The notes below the pieces were generated by a model. That model searched no databases. It was given only the letters and a program-made list of their open reading frames with translations, and was not told the origin of the DNA. Source: Pyxicephalus adspersus (Eukaryota; Chordata; Amphibia; Anura; Pyxicephalidae). From it: a stretch of 64,000 nt of DNA. Numbering within the stretch: position 1 is the first letter of the stretch; each line of letters begins with the position of its first letter. A program made the translations under genes and the position numbers. The stretch lies in contig NC_092860.1 in assembly GCF_032062135.1 (NCBI RefSeq), forward strand, positions 154,237,076 through 154,301,075, read 5' to 3'. Shown here piece by piece: positions 38,501-46,026 of this stretch.

Positions 38501-41500
38501 TTCTGGTATCAACTGTACTGAAGAAAACTTTATTCCAAAAACCTTTTCCGGTATGAAGGATACAAAGCCTTCACATGCATACATGGCTGTCTATGCTTGG
38601 GCTCGTGTTTTACACAGGATACATTTATTAAACCAGTCTAGAACCAAAACATTAAAGCTAACTGTAAGTTTCATTTAAGTAAAACATTTAGGAAAAACCT
38701 ATGAAACCTGTTCATTGACCAATCTACTTTAAAGTGTATGGGAGGCATTTTAAATGGTTTACATAGTTTACAATGGTTATGACCGATTTACAATAACAAA
38801 ACATACTAGTGTACGTGGTTTGGTTTGGTACAAATAGGGGGCATAGTCCTCCTTCCTGGGCACCCAGGTTGAATGCCTGCATAGGGGTCTGATAAGAATT
38901 TTAGGAGTGGGGGTTGCCACTGTGGGGTGGAGAAAGGCTTGATGTAGAATACTGTTAATGATAAATACTGTTTATTAATTTTATACCCATCTTTTTAAAC
39001 TTGCCTACCTGTCTTCTTCTGTCTCTTAAAACCCTTATTACTTACCCACCATTCCATTTTCCTGTGGTATGATATTTCCCCCATCTCTTTGATTTCAAGC
39101 TTTTCTGGGCAGGGTCCTATACGCCTCCTGTGTCACTGTCTGTATCTGTCTGTCATTTGCAACCCTTCTTTAATGTACAGCACTGTGGAAAATGTTGGTG
39201 CCATATTAATTCTGTCTATTATTATTATTATTATCAATAATAATGTGCTCCTGTAGGAGATTGAAGTACGGAAGCTTTAGGTAGATAAAAGAAGAAGGCT
39301 TCACGTTACATACAATCACAATATCACTGACATAACAATATTGTGAAGGGAAATCATTCCCAAGGGCATTAGGACACTAAAACTATAAATATGGGCAGAA
39401 TGATGGCTCAAAGGTTAGCACTCTGGCCTTTGCAGTGCTAGGTCCCAGGTTTGAATCTTGGCCCGGACTATCTGCATGGAGTTTGCAGGTTCTCCCTGTG
39501 TTTGTGTGGATTTCCTCCAGGTACTCCGGTTTCCTCTCAAGTTCCACAAACATACAATTAGGTTAATTGGCTTCCCTCCAAAAAAGATTGACCTTAGACA
39601 GTCTTGTAAAAACCCCCCTAGCTGTAATCCCAAGTATGACTCGGGGTAGCTTTAACCTAAAAAAGAAAACACTTCAACCTTGCTCCGTCATCGTCCCCTA
39701 TTGTTCTGCTGGTCCCTGCAGGTCCTGGGGACACATCCTGCTCCTCTTATCTCCAGCCGTGCAATGCAGAGACATTCTCCGGGGTTTCCCCATGATGTCG
39801 GTGAGGGCAGGAGGATCAAATTCAAATAATTTTGTATTGGATTCAATACAAAATAGCTAAATTGAGTCCAATACAAAGAAACTTTCCTATAATATATATA
39901 ATTATATTATTTATGCTACTGTAAACTTACATAACATGTTTATTTTTTTAACAGAAGTTTTTTTTTTTTATTTAAAGTAATTAATAAATTTATTAAATAT
40001 TAGACATATTTCGGTGATTAATGCCTAAGAATTATAGCCTACAATGTAAAATAAATTTCCATGCAAAAAAAAAATTAACGCTTTTTGCATAGAAAATTGG
40101 ATGGAATTAGAATGCTACGGAGGTTAAAGACATGTGATTATTGTAGGGACATTAGATTGTGAACCCCTTTGAAGGACAGTTAGTGACATGACTTTGTAAA
40201 GCGCTGAGTAATATGTCAGTGCTATATAAATATGTAGAAATTGCAGGTAATAGATTATACAGAGGTTGTATAGTCATTTCAATTATTTTTAGATAAACAT
40301 TTAAAAGAGATCTTATTAATTATGTACAGTTATGATTTTATATTGTATATGTTTATATGGAGATAGTCACACTTGCTAACTGTATTTGCAGGGCTCCCCT
40401 TCCTGCACTGTGCACAGGTTAAGTTTCTTCTCACTATACAGGTTTATCAGGCATCCAGGTGCTGCAAAAAAAGGACCCCTTATTTTGATGATAATTTATT
40501 TTGGACCCTTGTTGACAGGCTAAATTTAGACTGTAAGTCTGTAAATGTCATCAGTACCTGAAACTTTTGAATTCATTTAGAATTCATTTGGGGGTGATTC
40601 TGACCTGTAGTTTATCACCTTATGATTTCCATGTGACCTGCATCACTATAAATGTTTATGGAATGCAAAACCTATTTGCGAACAAGTCCATCAGTACAGG
40701 CCCCTACAAAGTTTTTGAGAAGAGTAGATAATACAATTGCTGCCTTGAGTATAAACTGTTTTTTTTTCTCTCAAAACCCATTGCAGAGATAATCTTGGTT
40801 TATACTCAGATAACACCAGTAGATGTTGCTGTGTAAAGTGTATAACAAACTCTTACCATCGGTGACATTAGATATGAGATTGGTATACATTTTACATGAG
40901 GACACAGCAGCACTTGCTGGTGTCCAACAGCAATGCACAAACAATCATTTAAAAGCCAAAGTCCCATCATAATCTCCCCCAAAAGTACAAAAATACCTAA
41001 ACCCTATAAAAGATACAATGCTGGAACAAATGTGATTTCTTTTCTCCCTTTTAAATAAAAGTTATGAAATGTTTTGTGATCTGGATTTACCCTCAAGTCA
41101 AAACATTGGCATGTATTTTGAGTAGTTTATATATGGTGGCTCAGGGGTTAGCACTCCGGCCTTTGCAGCACTAGGTCCCAGGTTCGATTCCCAGCTAGGA
41201 CATTATCTGCATGGAGTTTGCAGGTTCTCCCCGTGTCTGCGTGGGTTTCCTCCGGGTACTCCGGTTTCCTCCCACATCCCAAAAACATGCAGTTAGGTTA
41301 ATTGGCTTCTCCCTAACAATTGACCTTAGACTACATTAATCACATATGACTTTGGTAGGGACATTAGATTGTGAGCTCCTTTGAGGGACAGTTAGTGACA
41401 CGACTATGGACTTTGTACAGGGCTGTGTAATATGATGGCGCTATATAAATACTGTATAATAATAATAAGCTATAGAGGAGAATGCCTGGTAAATGAAAGG

Positions 41501-44500
41501 AAAAGCACCTATTCTTCTGCCACATTTCCAGTTTCCTTTTAACTTTCAGCTTCTTGTTTGCATTACCTGTGCCTTGTTTATAACTGAAATTAACAATATT
41601 ATTATAATTAATATAATTTGATAAAAACTAAGTTTACGTAAGTAGAGTAATTGATTCTCATGTTTAGTATTTTTTAATTTGCTGACCTTTCTTTCCTAAG
41701 GGGACTTTATTCAATCTTATAAAATTGGGTAATGCCTCAAAAGTGGTGACCAGAGTGTTTGTAAAAAATACTACTGATCTCTATTGTGGTGGCATCCTCC
41801 AGTTTAAAAGTGACAAATGCTTTCTGCTATTCCTAAAGTGGTGATCATGGTATTAGTGCATGAAGGCTAGTTTTCCAAAAATTCACTCTACATTTACTGG
41901 AAATTAATTCTATGTTCCACTGTTTAGTTATAAAATATTTACACATTTTCTTTTACATATGTGTTCTGCTTTGAAAGCTCCACAAGATTTTGAGTAAAGT
42001 TCAAAACAGAGACCTAATTGAGAAAGAAATTTTCTTTACAAGAGCGGAATGGCCTTCCAAGCTGACATTAGCAAACTGGATCATTTCTAAAAAAAACAGT
42101 CTATCTGAAATTAAGCCGTTGGTCACCTTTGAGAACATTTTAGAAGAGGATGAGGCTTTAGAAATCAATCCACATGACATCACATGGAAGAAAGGCAAAG
42201 TAAGAAGATCTCATGTTTTACACTTTGTATATATTTCTATGATGTTTAATATATGAAATCTAACATTATTATAATTGTATTAGGTGGAAGTTTTGGTATT
42301 ATCTCACTTATTTCTTCAACAATTAAATGTTTGTTAATCGACTATCTTCTGATCCAGTATGGAAAGCCCAAGACAAGAAAAGTTATTTTTATTTATTAAA
42401 GAATAATTAGAGAATTTGTCCATTTAATTCTCCAAATACAATTTTATAGACATGCCTAGAGAGAATGCACAGTTGATGAACATTTGCTGAATGTCACCTG
42501 TACAGTAATAGTCAGCTTTTTAGTTTGAAGCTAAAACATACTATTAGGAGTAGGGATGGGCGAGGGAGCTTTTAAAACTTGATCTCGCCTCAAATTTAGC
42601 TGTTCTCACTTACCAAAATTTGTAAGTGAGAATGGCTATTAAAAATTCGCCGATCGAGCATTAATTTAAAAAAAAAAGATTGCTGGCTGTTCTGACCAAT
42701 AAATGCAGTAACGGCTGCATTCATTGATCAGCTCAGCATGCAATCCCCGGCGCTAGAGGTTAATTAGGGACAAGTCTCCCCATTCAAAACTTCTAGTGCT
42801 TCCTTATTGGCTGAGGAAAGCTTAAGCTCTAGTGCTGGGAATCTTCTCAATAAATGCGGCCATGAAAACATTCACTGAGAACAGGCGATCTGCGGCACTA
42901 GAGGTTAATTACCTCTAGTGCCCCGAGGATTGCAAACAGGAGGATTCCCAGGGAATCCTGTAAATCCCCTGAAAATCCTCCTGTTATATTTTTCTTGATC
43001 TTCCGATGGTTTTGTGAAATCAGTTTGTTGAAATTTTGCTGAACCATCGGAAACATCCATAATCAGGAGCTTTCTATATTTCTGAAATTTTGTTTACACA
43101 TTACACAGTTGTAGTACTAGATGGGTTCACTCCTTAACTGCCATCAACTGTAATTTCATCACAAACAAAACATGTTTAATGTATTTTGCTAACCTCAAGA
43201 TTCCAGAATCCCGATGCACAGACAGATGTCCTCCAGGATACAGGAAGTCTTCCATTGGACAAATCCATGCCTGCTGCTATGACTGTGTCCCATGTTCCAA
43301 AGGGGAGGTGTCCAATGTAACAGGTAGGAATAACTGCTACCCTTGAACAATTACCAGAAGAGAGTAATGCAGATCTACATTTTGAGCATTGTAGCAGATA
43401 AAAAGATGCTTTTTAGATTTATAGCTTGAATAAACAAAATGGTATTTAGAACCCACACTATAAAAAATTCTATATATTTTAAATGCATGTAGCTAAATGT
43501 TTTATTAGATAGATGGAGTATGGAATAAAGTCAGAGTATTTATTTTTATTGATGTCCTATAGGAGAGGTTTTCCTTCCTGTCCCAAAAACATAATAGCAG
43601 GATTGACGAGAGATCTACAAAGCTAGGGTAATTTCCATCTTAGACGTTTATCAGAGGGACAGATATCCCCAGTGCCGGAATTATTCTCATTTCTCTTACA
43701 CTTTTCTATCAGCCATTTAGTTTTAATAAACTTAGAAGAGCTTCTCGGAATTTCTATTAATAATGTTATTGTTTTATTAACCATGATTATTTAAAATATT
43801 TTTCAGACAGTGCAAACTGCTATGAGTGTCCCAGTGAAATGTGGGCAGATGAGAGAAGGGTGAAATGTATTCCCAGAACTTATGAATTTTTTTCTTATAA
43901 AAATGATGTTATGGCTCAAATATTTTCATGTGCTGCTGCCTTATTTTCAGTCACAACATTTTTTATTCTAGCTAGCTTTATTTATTACCGGGACACTCCA
44001 ATTGTCAAAGCTAACAATCGGAACGTGAGCTTTATTCTCCTGACCTCTATCTTGCTGAGCTTCCTCTGTGTCTTCTTCTTCCTCGGTCATCCTGTAGATA
44101 TAACCTGCATACTGAGACAGATATCATTTGGGATCTCCTTCTCCATTTCTGTTTCATCTATTCTGGCAAAAACTATCACTGTCTGCATTGCATTCAAAGC
44201 TACAAAACCCAGAAGTTCCTGGAGAAAATGGATGGAGATCAGAGTGTCTAATTTTATTGTGGTAATCTGTTCCTCTGTCCAAGTACTGATTTGTGTTATT
44301 TGGCTCTCATTGTCTCCTCCCTACCAAGAGTATGACATAGACTCCTATCCTGGGAAGATCATCATTCAGTGTAATGAAGGCTCAGTTTTTTGTTTTTTCT
44401 CTGTGTTGGGTTATATGGGGTTTCTGGCAGCTGTGAGTTTTGTTCTAGCTTTCATGGTGAGGACATTACCGGACAGTTTTAATGAGGCCAAGTACATCAC

Positions 44501-44738
44501 CTTCAGCATGCTGGTGTTCTGCAGTGTGTGGATTGCCATGATCCCGGCCTATCTGAGCACCAGAGGGAAATATATGGTGGCTGTGGAGGTATTTGCCATA
44601 CTGACTTCCAGCACTGGGGTACTCGGCTGTATATTTTTTCCAAAAGTGTACATACTTTTTTTAAAACCCGAGACCAATTCTAGAAAAATGATATTAAGAA
44701 CTGTGTTGAATATACAAGCAAATAAAATTAAGAAATAA
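15236..44738 (+). CDS. V2R-type vomeronasal/olfactory receptor (class C GPCR), six exons, apparently intact
   Basis: Putative pheromone/amino-acid receptor of the vomeronasal type-2 family, a plasma-membrane protein of chemosensory neurons. Six exons join with consistent phases (2, 0, 0, 0, 1) into 2601 coding nt, 866 residues. Layout: signal peptide about 1-24, Venus-flytrap ligand domain about 50-510 (exons 1-4), cysteine-rich NCD3G linker in exon 5 (516-557), seven transmembrane helices and short tail in exon 6 (557-866). Every intron has GT-AG ends. Length and exon plan match the family. Introns are 2992, 19113, 3314, 1000 and 483 bp; intron 2 is swollen by transposons. No internal stop was found. 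I cannot assign an orthologue or ligand. Confidence 0.85.
15484..18475 (+). other. V2R intron 1
   Basis: Intron of 2992 bp, GTAAGT donor and TTCAG acceptor. AT-rich, with no coding content. A segment at about 16270-16500 repeats AAGTGAATTxTCAC and TTTACTAAA motifs in both orientations and is probably an old MITE. The open frame at 15926-16120 has no support. Confidence 0.7.
18476..18767 (+). CDS. V2R exon 2: ligand-binding domain
   Basis: It begins after TTCAG and completes codon 83. It encodes NIEEYRSILAMIFAVDEINR, then LPNVTLGYHIYNTC, and ends with AQLLSLYRYTQ before GTAAAG. These are the first lobe strands and helices of the Venus-flytrap domain in V2R proteins. Length 292 nt, ending in phase 0. 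Confidence 0.85.
18768..19142 (+). other. V2R intron 2, unique 5' part
   Basis: AT-rich intronic sequence between the exon 2 donor and the left LTR of the BEL/Pao element. Nothing is recognised in it. The full intron runs to 37880 and is 19113 bp. Confidence 0.6.
19143..19480 (-). repeat. BEL/Pao 3' LTR
   Basis: It starts TGTGGTCTCAG and aligns with the 5' LTR at 26797 through CTGTTCTxCC, TGTGCGGCTAG and TTACTGAGAAATTA. It is longer than its partner because its A/C-rich distal part (repeated AAACTACATTT) is expanded or the partner is truncated. The inner boundary is uncertain. Confidence 0.6.
19560..20744 (-). pseudogene. BEL/Pao pol fragment: aspartic protease region
   Basis: A 394-residue open frame, minus strand. 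Residues about 20-60 contain SVYPTGCREKAVMMYVVLD followed by KQSNRSLARSDFFD, the active-site region of the DUF1758-type retroviral-like protease of BEL/Pao elements (Asp in VLDxxSN). Residues about 140-205 contain AHLIPNIKPDDSILLL and HDLGWVIVGEICL, the expected end of that domain. The remainder is a Lys/Ser-rich linker ending in KKKKRKKVRPE. The RT that should follow is gone, so the frame is a remnant of a longer polyprotein. Confidence 0.75.
20850..21125 (-). pseudogene. BEL/Pao gag C-terminus with zinc knuckle
   Basis: Minus strand: CGKTSVSTHEVTNSKSRNF, then DRQCPIHHPHPLTECRG, and then LKQNGICFKC with HIAKD following after a stop. This is the CxxC...H zinc-knuckle end of Pao gag. It is the downstream half of a gag split by the Ngaro insertion. 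The upstream half lies at 25545-26640. Confidence 0.65.
21790..22392 (-). pseudogene. Ngaro SGNH-hydrolase-like ORF, one frameshift
   Basis: The first part has VWIVGHSYVWWGAKRAE (GHS in place of the GDS nucleophile block). It then has VHWIGVRGMLW, DVVIMHAEGNDLG (the GxND block) and VFVWSDIVAR. Near 21970 the frame shifts, and LRTDGVHLNDVGIDLW follows, supplying the DxxH catalytic block. All SGNH blocks are therefore present across two frames. Related ORFs sit at the 3' end of vertebrate Ngaro-like elements. The enzymatic role in the element is not known to me. The single frameshift probably inactivates this copy. Confidence 0.65.
22442..23415 (-). pseudogene. Ngaro tyrosine recombinase, one frameshift
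   Basis: The minus frame from 23415 carries the N-terminal core-binding domain (RTWVAYSAVWGDWEAL, LAGMAFWFKWRG). The catalytic domain starts with FGPMRLGELVSP (first Arg), followed by RRSKTDQSG (Lys). At a run of eight C (22677-22684, plus strand) the frame changes. The C-terminus continues in another frame with HSFRIGAATEAARWG (HxxR box), then IGRW, and finally LYVRP with the nucleophile Tyr. The catalytic set R-K-HxxR-W-Y is complete once both frames are read. The ORF overlaps the RT/RNase H ORF by about 90 bp. Confidence 0.75.
23325..25004 (-). CDS. Ngaro reverse transcriptase / RNase H, intact ORF
   Basis: 559 residues, no stop. RT: IVSPLGIVPKKEPGKFRLIH (about 114-134), LAKADIEAAFRLLPV (first Asp, about 180), CLPMGCSISCALFEK (about 211-225) and YLDDFLMIG (catalytic DD, about 246-254). 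RNase H about 405-530: ELFTDAAGG, VVLELFPIVLA, FYCDNLG and NVIADALSR provide the four acidic residues. No protease or integrase is fused. The start at 25004 is upstream of the first RT block and overlaps the end of gag. It would copy the element RNA. Intactness suggests a fairly young insertion. Confidence 0.8.
   Translation of the reverse strand: MSARDVVAVTDFRVVSKQGQAGEVKGVQKGVSPVRVDKMRPFLVRYPDREAARVLEVGFRDGFWIPSAVTGVHRESRNLRSALQHAEVVSEKLANGVSLGRMSGLYREPPLEGLIVSPLGIVPKKEPGKFRLIHYLSFPPGESVNDGIQPEACAVVYTSIDAAISWVSRYGRGALLAKADIEAAFRLLPVHPQCLRLLGCKWEGGYFVDRCLPMGCSISCALFEKCSSFLEWVVRSVAEVDSVIHYLDDFLMIGPAGSAVCRVLLATLQHVAEKFGVPLAADKTEGPVTVLTFLGIKLDTVAMESRLPWDKLVDLKAEVARASGRRKMRLKEVQSLLGKLNFACRVIRMGRIFCRCLAAATAGVKGPSHFVRLSREVRNDLEIWKLFLESFNGKALWLEGPVEAVDLELFTDAAGGSGFGAYFRGKWSAGVWPESWREGGLVKDLVVLELFPIVLAIELWGEELANKKVRFYCDNLGVVQAVNTFSVSSGPAVRLMRHLVLRCMQHNIFVFARHIPGVYNVIADALSRSQWDRFRVLAPEAERCDCPCPEQLWDIALTS
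24892..25405 (-). pseudogene. Ngaro gag C-terminal part with zinc finger, frameshifted
   Basis: It begins MIPRTFLNWMQAFSIFASVV, then FGGIAWLRYDEQFRQRKA and DIGLWMKLMSG, the conserved middle of Ngaro/DIRS gag. After a Gly/Pro linker comes CWLFNEGGCKFGGGC. At a run of nine C (about 25019-25027, plus strand) the frame shifts to FKHECSGCGGSHGLSRCFK. Together these form a C/H-rich nucleic-acid-binding finger typical of these gags. The N-terminal gag region is not recognisable upstream. Confidence 0.6.
25545..26640 (-). pseudogene. BEL/Pao gag N-terminal and middle part
   Basis: The minus strand starts with a Glu/Lys/Ala-rich coiled-coil-like segment (repeated QEKAEKEA, about 26640-26500). A linker follows, then FLKIHDCPENYWAWKSSFSN and a LSATETLDLMWLGAKS-type helix. 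Next come AAGLDMTWQRLKEIW (about 25905-25860) and an LPKLSNKD-like continuation to about 25690, typical of the DUF1759 region of Pao gag. Several frameshifts break it. The coding homology continues to about 25545, where the Ngaro element interrupts it. Confidence 0.65.
26797..26990 (-). repeat. BEL/Pao 5' LTR
   Basis: It starts TGTAGTCTTG and shares TGTGCGGCTAG, CAATTGTCAGAATCTTCAAT and TTTACTGAGAAATTA with the LTR at 19143. The divergence between the pair is plainly visible, so the insertion is not recent. Confidence 0.6.
27065..29062 (-). mobile_element. L1/Tx1-like LINE (copy A), 3' portion, deleted
   Basis: Minus strand. ORF1-like remnant at 28782-28399 with ESVRQSDHNIDRAYRVPKPS and SPRDF, similar to the RRM/C-terminal region of L1 ORF1 proteins. 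Next comes an ORF2 RT piece at 28202-27822 with ISLLNSDLKICAKLLANWI, EQVGFIRGQLASGGTRGML and VLTLDTEKTFTRI. Then, after an insertion, HKIGLYANNVILTL (27312-27100), where the usual ADD motif reads ANN. The endonuclease and much of RT are deleted. Copy A continues 5' at 36193 beyond the hAT insertion. Confidence 0.65.
27445..27795. mobile_element. About 350-bp insertion in L1 copy A, possibly a solo LTR
   Basis: L1 RT homology stops near 27795 and resumes near 27445. The intervening DNA begins TGTAAGCCGTGTACC and ends near CCATTAAACA. It has no ORF, and it contains an AATAAA-like ACAATAAACAAAAT block. TG...CA ends would suit a solo LTR. I could not find a clean target duplication, so the classification is tentative. 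Confidence 0.35.
29940..30530. repeat. 51-bp minisatellite, block 1, inside hAT-1
   Basis: Tandem units built on CACAGAGTGGCACAATGACA followed by GTGGAGGTGGCGGCAGCATC and AGGAGG. About 11 units, some with extra GCAGCA triplets. It is followed by a flank (30530-30610) containing CCACTGACGAAGGTGGGTGA that is duplicated after block 2. Unit length divisible by three keeps several frames open, so the 224-residue open frame here is not a gene. Confidence 0.85.
30845..31965. repeat. 51-bp minisatellite, block 2, inside hAT-1
   Basis: About 20 tandem units of 51 bp; for example, successive TGGAGGTGGCAGCAGCATCA starts at 31021 and 31072 are exactly 51 apart. Variation is mostly single-base, plus GCA expansions at the right end. 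The flank at 31965-32060 repeats the flank of block 1. Open frames of 349 and 278 residues on the minus strand are 17-residue repeats (ATSTLCPCATLWPPDAA) created by the satellite. Confidence 0.9.
32146..35280 (-). pseudogene. hAT-1 transposase (ZBED type), frameshifted
   Basis: The minus strand starts near 35280 (MSDREVSGHAQRSGRG) with an acidic Ser-rich leader. A BED finger follows at about 34470-34300: VWQFLVKPSEEVNMAICKIC, then HQHMRRHH. Catalytic core parts: AEPRWRVPSRHFFA (about 33960), SADVWSCNYLQGQYMSFTAH, VLHLVCLGKRSHTGEELLRV, GTMVNDNGKNMVSALRQG and LICDVSTRWNSTLNMLDRLY. The C-terminal dimerisation region has DPLDYWAAKLDLWPQLSEFA, then SSVASEWEFSASG and a stop at 32146. Several frameshifts and an internal deletion after the DNGKN block inactivate it. 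Confidence 0.8.
35509..35534. repeat. (TA)n microsatellite in hAT-1
   Basis: About 26 bp of alternating TA in the subterminal AT-rich part of the hAT element. Confidence 0.85.
36193..36290 (-). mobile_element. L1 copy A, 5' end beyond the hAT-1 insertion
   Basis: After the target duplication the minus strand reads CACAGGCACTGGCCGTTGGC followed by CGGGCAAGATG. This resembles the 5' start of L1 copy B (GGCCGGCTCTCAAGATGG). It is therefore the 5' leader of copy A, separated from its body by the 7.1-kb hAT element. Confidence 0.45.
36291..37880 (+). other. V2R intron 2, 3' part
   Basis: Mostly unique AT-rich intron. About 37090-37480 is less AT-rich and may be an old LTR, but no partner was found. 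A T-rich polypyrimidine tract at 37818-37880 leads into the CTCCAG acceptor of exon 3. Confidence 0.5.
37881..38663 (+). CDS. V2R exon 3: main part of ligand-binding domain
   Basis: 261 codons, phase 0 at both ends. It opens INYRVTDPLLNDRQLFPTFY and continues with CLKHFGWNWVGMI, the conserved hinge strands of the Venus-flytrap domain. It ends with HAYMAVYAWARVLHRIHLL. Eight cysteines and several NxS/T sites fit an extracellular domain. The exon is bounded by CTCCAG and GTAAGT. No stop or frameshift. Confidence 0.9.
38985..39240 (+). mobile_element. L2-like LINE 3' tail
   Basis: 3' UTR of the same family as 7443-7995: CTCCTGTGTCACTGTCTGTA, CATTTGCAACCCTTCTTTAA, then an ATT repeat. Only the last few codons and the UTR are present. 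Confidence 0.7.
39392..40245 (+). mobile_element. tRNA-derived SINE interrupted by a TTAA element
   Basis: The left part (39392-39606) has the tRNA-like head with GGTTTGAATCTTGGCC in place of box B, then CCGGTTTCCTCTCAAG. The right part (40128-40245) has GGGACATTAGATTGTGAACC, GACAGTTAGTGACATGAC and TATATAAAT. The two halves align to the uninterrupted copy at 41134-41470. The split is caused by the element at 39607-40127. Confidence 0.7.
39607..40127. mobile_element. TTAA-flanked MITE inserted in a SINE
   Basis: It lies between the two SINE halves. The right end is TACGGAGG followed by TTAA (40124-40127). The left end, CCCCCCTAGCTGTAATCCC, is its approximate inverted counterpart (CCTCCGTAGCATTCTAATTC on the other strand). 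The left target reads GTAAAA and not TTAA, so the left edge is degraded. About 520 bp, AT-rich 3' half, no ORF. Confidence 0.5.
41134..41470 (+). mobile_element. tRNA-derived SINE, full-length
   Basis: The head TGGTGGCTCAGGGGTTAGC (A-box region) and GGTTCGATTCC (B box, 41181-41191) show tRNA origin. The body carries CCGTGTCTGCGTGGGTTTCC and GGTACTCCGGTTTCCTCCCA. The tail GGGCTGTGTAATATGATGGC, then GCTATATAAATACTG, ends in an AAT repeat. The tail matches that of the L2-like LINEs in this window, implying mobilisation by that LINE. Confidence 0.8.
41978..42199 (+). CDS. V2R exon 4: end of ligand-binding domain
   Basis: 74 codons, phase 0 at both ends. It begins LHKILSKVQNRDLIEKEIFF and ends NPHDITWKKGK before GTAAGA. 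It corresponds to the segment that in V2Rs runs from the FxNxxGEExFF strand to the region just before the cysteine-rich linker. The acceptor is TTGAAAG, with a weak polypyrimidine tract. It is the most diverged exon of the gene, but it is open. Confidence 0.75.
42552..43075. mobile_element. hAT-like MITE in V2R intron 4
   Basis: It starts TAGGGATGGGCGAGGGAGC. It continues with CTCACTTACCAAAATTTG and its partner GTAAGTGAGAATGGC, a small hairpin, and ends in a region with TTCCGATGGTTTTG and ACCATCGGAAAC, another inverted pair. It shares the TTCTCACTTACCAAA start and the GGATTCCC interior with the element at 5365. It has no ORF. Confidence 0.5.
43200..43323 (+). CDS. V2R exon 5: cysteine-rich (NCD3G) linker
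   Basis: 124 nt, the canonical size of this exon in V2R and related class C receptors. It encodes IPESRCTDRCPPGYRKSS, then HACCYDCVPCSKGEVSNVT, with all the expected cysteines. It starts after CTCAAG and ends at ACAG before GTAGGA, leaving phase 1. This linker couples the ligand domain to the membrane domain. Confidence 0.9.
43807..44738 (+). CDS. V2R exon 6: seven-transmembrane domain and C-terminus
   Basis: It starts after TTTCAG with DSANCYECPSEMWADERRV, which completes the cysteine-rich linker. Seven hydrophobic helices follow from about FSCAAALFSVTTFFILASF to FAILTSSTGVLGCIFFP. Class C marks are present: TPIVKANNRNVSFILL in TM2, ITVCIAFKATKP in the second loop, [17 protein letters not shown] in the TM5-TM6 loop and PKVYILFLKPE after TM7. 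The stop is at 44736-44738. No frameshift. An AATAAA overlaps the stop (44734-44739) and could be the polyadenylation signal or chance. Confidence 0.92.
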
Positions 44739-46026
44739 ATATTGAGTTGTCTGATCACATTTATGTCATATAGAGGGCTGAAAAATCCATCTGGGCTTAT
44801 CCAGGCTGCTTTTTTACTATGTGGCTAAGACAACAAAACAACAAAAAGTGTGAAAAAAATAGACAAGATTTAGTAACCAGAACAGCAAAACTGAACAGGG
44901 CACAAAGGTTTAATGGAAAAATGTCGTCACAAATAACGCAGAAATAACCCAGAAAGCACTGTGATTGCAGTAGGTATTTGAGTCACAGGCAGAAGCAGCA
45001 GGGAGCTTGTCCCTAGCAAAGCAACACGTTCCTGAGACACTGAGCAACACAAGGCTGATTGATCCAATTGGTAAAGATGTCAGTGCTTCTGGAGAAACCA
45101 GAACTGTGGGCCACTAAAGTCAAGAGGAAAGGTACTGCACTTACATATGATAAGAGATTATACTCCCCACTTCAATTCCTTCTACTTGATTAGGGACTGG
45201 GGCTTCCCACAAGATGTTTTGAATTCCAAATTGGAGCCAGGCAAAGTCTACAACAAACTAGGACAGTTTTAGCAGAGAGGCTTGATATAACATACAAAAT
45301 TATTTAAAGGAAAAATTTAACTGAATGGTTCAAATGGAAAACCAAACCTCATTCCTAGGTTGAAACCCTGCGAAAGTGACATTCTGCAAACATCCTGTGT
45401 CAGAGGGCAAAATGCTAAAGATGCACCAAGATTTAAGACTTAATTTTGATGTCTATAGACTTACAGAGTCTTCCCAGAAACAGGAGGTAAAATGACCCCC
45501 ATGGCATAAAACAACAGTGATTGACATGCCATGAACCTCAATAGAAGAAAATAAAGAAATGTGTAGAAGAGATCAAACTCAGTCCTAATGATGATACAAC
45601 TTGATAAACCACCACAGTTATTTTCTGTGTGGGCTTGGTTGAAGAGAGAAAGGATGGTCCCATATATAGCAGAGAATCACAGGGACTTTGTAGGTAGGAC
45701 AAATGCCCCGGTGCACTTATTACCCAGGCAGGGGATGACATTTCCGGCAGCTACAGAATCAAGGAAAGCGCCTTGGATAGTAGGCTTTGTTCAATAAAGT
45801 GAGAATAGAAAAAGATTAGCTTGGTTTTTCGTGATTGATCTTTCTTTGTTACACAGTTGAAGCAAAGACCTTGTGACTGATATTGGAACCACTCTTCTCG
45901 GATCAATCAAAACCAAGTTGAATTTGTTTCTCCTGGGTAAAATAGGATGTTAGAAAGAAGGTGTAAGCTGCTGAATCTTTTCTTGAAATTATGCATGGAA
46001 AAGAATGTCATATAGTTGCCTGAGGG
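44739..46026. other. 3' flank of the V2R gene, nothing recognised
   Basis: No V2R exon, other gene or identified repeat was seen here. Open frames are short and lack support. Confidence 0.35.

Larger units (their letters stand above)
38664..41977 (+). other. V2R intron 3, with SINE, LINE tail and TTAA element
   Basis: Intron of 3314 bp. It contains an L2-like tail (38985-39240), a SINE split by a TTAA element (39392-40245), and a complete SINE (41134-41470). The rest is AT-rich with no coding content. Confidence 0.7.

Noticed and set aside
40373..40561. Possible extra V2R exon in intron 3
   Set aside because: The translation has no match to the Venus-flytrap domain and lacks splice-site support; phases already join exon 3 to exon 4.
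41136..41195. tRNA gene suggested by A- and B-box motifs
   Set aside because: It is the head of a SINE. The SINE body and tail follow directly, and it has no complete cloverleaf that I can draw.
43839..43841. ATG as start of a stand-alone 299-residue 7TM protein
   Set aside because: It lies inside exon 6. The upstream TTTCAG acceptor and phase-matched exon 5 show that the real protein starts at 15236.
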